Source: Bacteroidota bacterium (GTDB lineage: Bacteria > Bacteroidota > Bacteroidia > Chitinophagales > Saprospiraceae). From it: DNA of 64,000 nt. The stretch is from positions 124,001-188,000 of the forward strand of contig JAIUPL010000005.1 of assembly GCA_020160935.1 (NCBI GenBank). Reading direction: 5' to 3'. Under the pieces are notes generated by a model. That model worked only from the letters and a program-made list of their open reading frames with translations. It ran no database searches and had not been told where the DNA came from. A program made the translations under genes and the position numbers. Positions within the stretch are counted from its first letter, which is position 1. Each line of letters opens with the position of its first letter. Shown one piece after another: positions 61,110 through 64,000 of this stretch.

Positions 61110-64000
61110 TTAGGTGGTTTGGAAAGGCGATTGTGTCAGCAAAATGGAGGGTACCTGATCGGGGGCTGCCATGCGCAGGCACTGATAGCCGATGCCGGTC
61201 ACGCCGGTCATAAATCCCGGAGTAAGCAGTTGGTTGGGCAAACCGCAGTTCCAGCCTGTTTCCTGTATTTGTTGCAGCAGCGCCGCGGCTATTTTTTTGC
61301 TTTTATCCAGAAATGCAGCGTCGTTTTCCTGTAAACCATAAGTGAAAAGGAGTTCGAGGCTGCCGAAACTGCCCATGGTCAGGTTGTGCGACTGGTTGAA
61401 CCTGCCGCGAAGCGTGGTAGCCAGCGCAGTGGTCAGTTCCTGTTCCAGCACAGCCTGGTCTGCCACGTTTCCTTTCAACAGTTCCAGTCGTGCCAGTCCG
61501 ATTCCTGGAGCACCGTGCGCCCATCCTGTTGAAAAAACGTGCTGATCGGGGTACAACATCTGCACGGCATCGCGGCAGTCGCGCCAGTTCCGACGTGTCT
61601 CGTTGTACAGACTGCGTTCGTATCGAAGAATTTCTGTAACAGCGTCTTTGTAGCGCCGCTCGCCGCTGGTTTCAAACAGCCGCTGGTACACCAGAGCGAA
61701 GCCGGACGCACCATGCGACATTCCTGCGAGTGGCACTTTGCTGGCAATGCGCCAGCCGATGCCGCTTTCTTCCTTATCGGCTTGCAGCAACAGATAATCT
61801 GCTACTTCTTTTGCGCGTTGCAGCGCTTTTTTATTTCCAAATGTATGGTAGAAAGCCAGGCAGGCTGCAACAAATCCGGCCGAACCTTTTACCAGGCTGT
61901 ATGACTTGTCGGCCTCCAGCAGCGCTTCTAGTGGAAGGGTATCATACAGACGTTCAACGTGTTGTACAAGATCCTGCCGATTCCACAGTTTGGCCAGATG
62001 CGTGAGCACGAACACCACACTTCCCCAGCCTGCAAAGAGTCCGAGCGGCCGGATCGATTCCTGGCCGTATTCGATGCGTTTCAAAAGACCTGTAAGGGCA
62101 TTTTCTGCCAAGGTCCGGTACTTTTCTGCGCCGGTAACCCGGTGGAGGTAGGCGAGAAACAATATTTCTCCCATTGCGCCGCTGAACAGGTCGTAGTACA
62201 TTGGCATCAGTCGAAGGGTATTGTCATCCTCTGTTTTCAGGGCCATCCACTGTGCGTCGTTGGCGCCTTTGAACGCCTGTTCGTACAGGTAATCGCCTAC
62301 GCGTATGGCTTCTGCCAACAGCATTTCATTAGAAGCAGGGGCCAAATCAGTGGCAAGCGCTTGTTTTCCAGCAGCCGCAGCCGTTTGATCTTCCTGTGCT
62401 CTTGGTATTTGCAGGGAGGCCGTAAGCGACGCTTCTATCAACCAGAGTTGGCGTTGCATATCCTGGGTGCTGAGGAGTGACAGGCGCTGACGTACCAGTT
62501 CGAGGCCGGTTTGTGAGAAAAAGTTTTCTACACAGGCATGGTCGGCATACCACAGATGGCGCGAATTCACGCGGGTGCTGAACAAGGGTACATCGCCGTT
62601 GCGGAGGTCCTGTTTTTCAAATTTGATCAACTTTCGAATGAGTTGATAATCAGGGGCTACGGCCCAGAGCCAGTCGAAATGACGTTCCAGTTCGAGTGCA
62701 TTTCGCTGAATTTGCGGGTGCCACGACTCATCGAGCAAATGGGAATACACAAATGTGTCGCGGAAAAGCACGCGCACGTCGTCGTTTCCAAAGCGGTTTA
62801 ACAGGCCCGTTTGCGGGTCGGAAAGTTCATGGCCATGCAGCATCAATGCCTGGTAGGCCAGGGAAAAACCTTCCTGAATGGCTGAGATGTGTTCGGGGCG
62901 CATTTTTATCCGTTGGCCATTCAGCATGGGGATATTGGCGCCGCCTTCCATGCGACCTGCCTGGCGTGTGATTTTTACCTCGTCGGTGCCGATGCCTTCC
63001 AGCGTACCTACTTTAAACAGGGTTGTCTGGCCTTCCGTATCCGACAACCCGCTGATGTCGAGCCCTTGATCTTCTTCCTTCAGGGAAATGCGCATGGGCA
63101 ATAAACCTGTACGCATCACGGATGCCTCGCCGGCCTGGTTAGTTTCGGTGCCGAGGGTAGGGAAGTAGGGGTGAAAGAACGATTCGAGGTCGATCAGCAC
63201 CGGATATTTGCCATTGGCTACGATGTTTTCGTAGTGGAAATCAGTGGCTTCCAGCGTGTACAACAGGGCAATGTAGGCGCCTGTCTGCTGGTAAAAATGT
63301 TGAACCTCGTTTTCAGAAGTGCAGGTAAGGTGCTCTATGAATTCTACCCAGCCGTGCGTGTCGGTGGTAAAAATCTGCATCGAGCGCAGGTCGAGGCCTG
63401 TCTTTTCATTGAGCCACTGCAATAATTCGCGGAAATGCACATCGATGTGCAAGGGGCGAGGCTTGTACACCACTTTCTGGCCGTTTTCAAAACGTACGAT
63501 CGCTACCGTACGGCCGCCACGGTGGGCATCGCCTTCGCCGAAGCGCACTTCGGTCAGCAGGCCGGGTTGGCCCAGCCAGGATGCGCTGATATGGGGAAAA
63601 TCGGCCACGAGGCGTTCGCAAAAAAGGCTGCTTTGTTCGATCCACTGATCGGTGACATGCGCTGCCTGGCGGATCAGCACCGGGTAATCGCGGTAAAAAT
63701 AATCGCGGATGCGCGGGGTGTTGAGTTGTGCAACGAAGTCGGCAAAACGCTCTTCTGATGTTGTTCCATGCAGTTTTTTGCGAAGTTTGAACACATTGAG
63801 TTCCAGCACCATGGTTTTGGTAACCATTTTGAGCAGGCGTTCCCAAAGGCTGGCCTGGAGCAGGCCTGCGGTGCGGCGCATATTGCCGAACAATTCCGGA
63901 TGGGCTTCTACCAGTGGTTCTATACGCGACTTCAGGCGTGCAGTAGCCTCGTGCAACAGGGGAATGAAAAGATTCAAAAAGCCGAGTTCCGGAAATTGGG
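61110..64000 (-). CDS. lanM: Type 2 lanthipeptide synthetase LanM (N-terminus outside window) with atypical cyclase domain
   Basis: The frame runs open to the right edge, so about 963 residues are visible and the true start lies outside; the TTG at 63975-63977 is not a convincing start. The dehydratase domain (DUF4135) has KVVYKPRPLHIDVHF, ATDFHYENIVANGKYPVLIDLESFF and MRTGLLP. The C-terminal LanC-like domain has the fold signatures GMSHGASGFALVYQRLF, GWAHGAPGIGLARL, GSFGSLELLF and GFMTGVTGIGYQCLRM. The zinc ligands are missing: the Cys of the usual WC(x)GAPG is Ala (codon 61518-61520), and the CHG motif is Thr-Met-Gly (61371-61379). Dehydration of Ser/Thr is expected; ring closure is open to question. 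Confidence 0.93.
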   Translation of the reverse strand, partial: QFPELGFLNLFIPLLHEATARLKSRIEPLVEAHPELFGNMRRTAGLLQASLWERLLKMVTKTMVLELNVFKLRKKLHGTTSEERFADFVAQLNTPRIRDYFYRDYPVLIRQAAHVTDQWIEQSSLFCERLVADFPHISASWLGQPGLLTEVRFGEGDAHRGGRTVAIVRFENGQKVVYKPRPLHIDVHFRELLQWLNEKTGLDLRSMQIFTTDTHGWVEFIEHLTCTSENEVQHFYQQTGAYIALLYTLEATDFHYENIVANGKYPVLIDLESFFHPYFPTLGTETNQAGEASVMRTGLLPMRISLKEEDQGLDISGLSDTEGQTTLFKVGTLEGIGTDEVKITRQAGRMEGGANIPMLNGQRIKMRPEHISAIQEGFSLAYQALMLHGHELSDPQTGLLNRFGNDDVRVLFRDTFVYSHLLDESWHPQIQRNALELERHFDWLWAVAPDYQLIRKLIKFEKQDLRNGDVPLFSTRVNSRHLWYADHACVENFFSQTGLELVRQRLSLLSTQDMQRQLWLIEASLTASLQIPRAQEDQTAAAAGKQALATDLAPASNEMLLAEAIRVGDYLYEQAFKGANDAQWMALKTEDDNTLRLMPMYYDLFSGAMGEILFLAYLHRVTGAEKYRTLAENALTGLLKRIEYGQESIRPLGLFAGWGSVVFVLTHLAKLWNRQDLVQHVERLYDTLPLEALLEADKSYSLVKGSAGFVAACLAFYHTFGNKKALQRAKEVADYLLLQADKEESGIGWRIASKVPLAGMSHGASGFALVYQRLFETSGERRYKDAVTEILRYERSLYNETRRNWRDCRDAVQMLYPDQHVFSTGWAHGAPGIGLARLELLKGNVADQAVLEQELTTALATTLRGRFNQSHNLTMGSFGSLELLFTYGLQENDAAFLDKSKKIAAALLQQIQETGWNCGLPNQLLTPGFMTGVTGIGYQCLRMAAPDQVPSILLTQSPFQTT

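Noticed and set aside
63975-63977. TTG as start codon of lanM
   Set aside because: The frame stays open to the window edge and LanM proteins normally have more N-terminal sequence, so the gene is simply cut by the window.

Overview
The window comes from a Bacteroidota chromosome, most likely a Saprospiraceae-like relative (Haliscomenobacter/Lewinella type; the family placement is inference). The markers are a complete gliding/type IX secretion (T9SS) core operon, the PorU-PorV pair, a T9SS-sorted cargo protein, the hemD-DUF4271 pair, an SDR-type threonine dehydrogenase, and promoters of the Bacteroidetes -33/-7 type (TTG, 17-20 bp, TAnnTTTG) before many genes. Most of the DNA is ordinary core genome of roughly 50% GC.

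Layout. 1-8 kb: a truncated Wzz-like chain-length protein, meaB, a lipoprotein, an O-antigen ligase, a lipoprotein with a methyltransferase fold, a site-2 protease and an aspartyl protease with a PDZ domain. 8-20 kb: threonine dehydrogenase, PorU and PorV (T9SS sortase and shuttle), an alpha/beta hydrolase, a thioredoxin-like/MsrA-like two-domain protein, a DPP-IV family peptidase and an RsmI-type methylase. 20-26 kb: scpA, an AT-rich lipoprotein, an HD-like protein, an HtrA protease and a DUF255 protein. 26-32.5 kb: porP/sprF-gldK-gldL-gldM-gldN, the T9SS trans-envelope motor and ring. 33-41 kb: Lrp regulator, glutamate dehydrogenase, ccmBCD, hemD, DUF4271 and purA. 41-54 kb: a four-repeat DUF4394 T9SS cargo, aminopeptidase P, gcvH, an MFS transporter, L-serine dehydratase, a membrane-anchored LuxR-type protein, DUF4199, fabG and a diheme cytochrome c. 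54-57.6 kb: rimM, a lipoprotein, an orphan histidine kinase and a small unknown protein. 57.7-64 kb: a class II lanthipeptide cluster (LanM, C39-peptidase ABC transporter, HlyD adaptor, GG-leader precursor), cut off at the right edge.

Two things stand out. First, many intergenic gaps are filled by long inverted repeats whose arms are tandem runs of a 7-9 bp 'word' that differs from locus to locus. They often end exactly at, or supply, the stop codons of neighbouring genes. One of them (20.2 kb) carries mirror-image promoters for both divergent neighbours, and two (33.8 and 48.5 kb) are copies of one family. Second, the LanM cyclase domain has lost all three canonical zinc ligands (the usual Cys is Ala and the Cys-His pair is Thr-Met), although precursor, protease/exporter and dehydratase all look intact.

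I saw no rRNA, tRNA, CRISPR array, transposase or phage gene.
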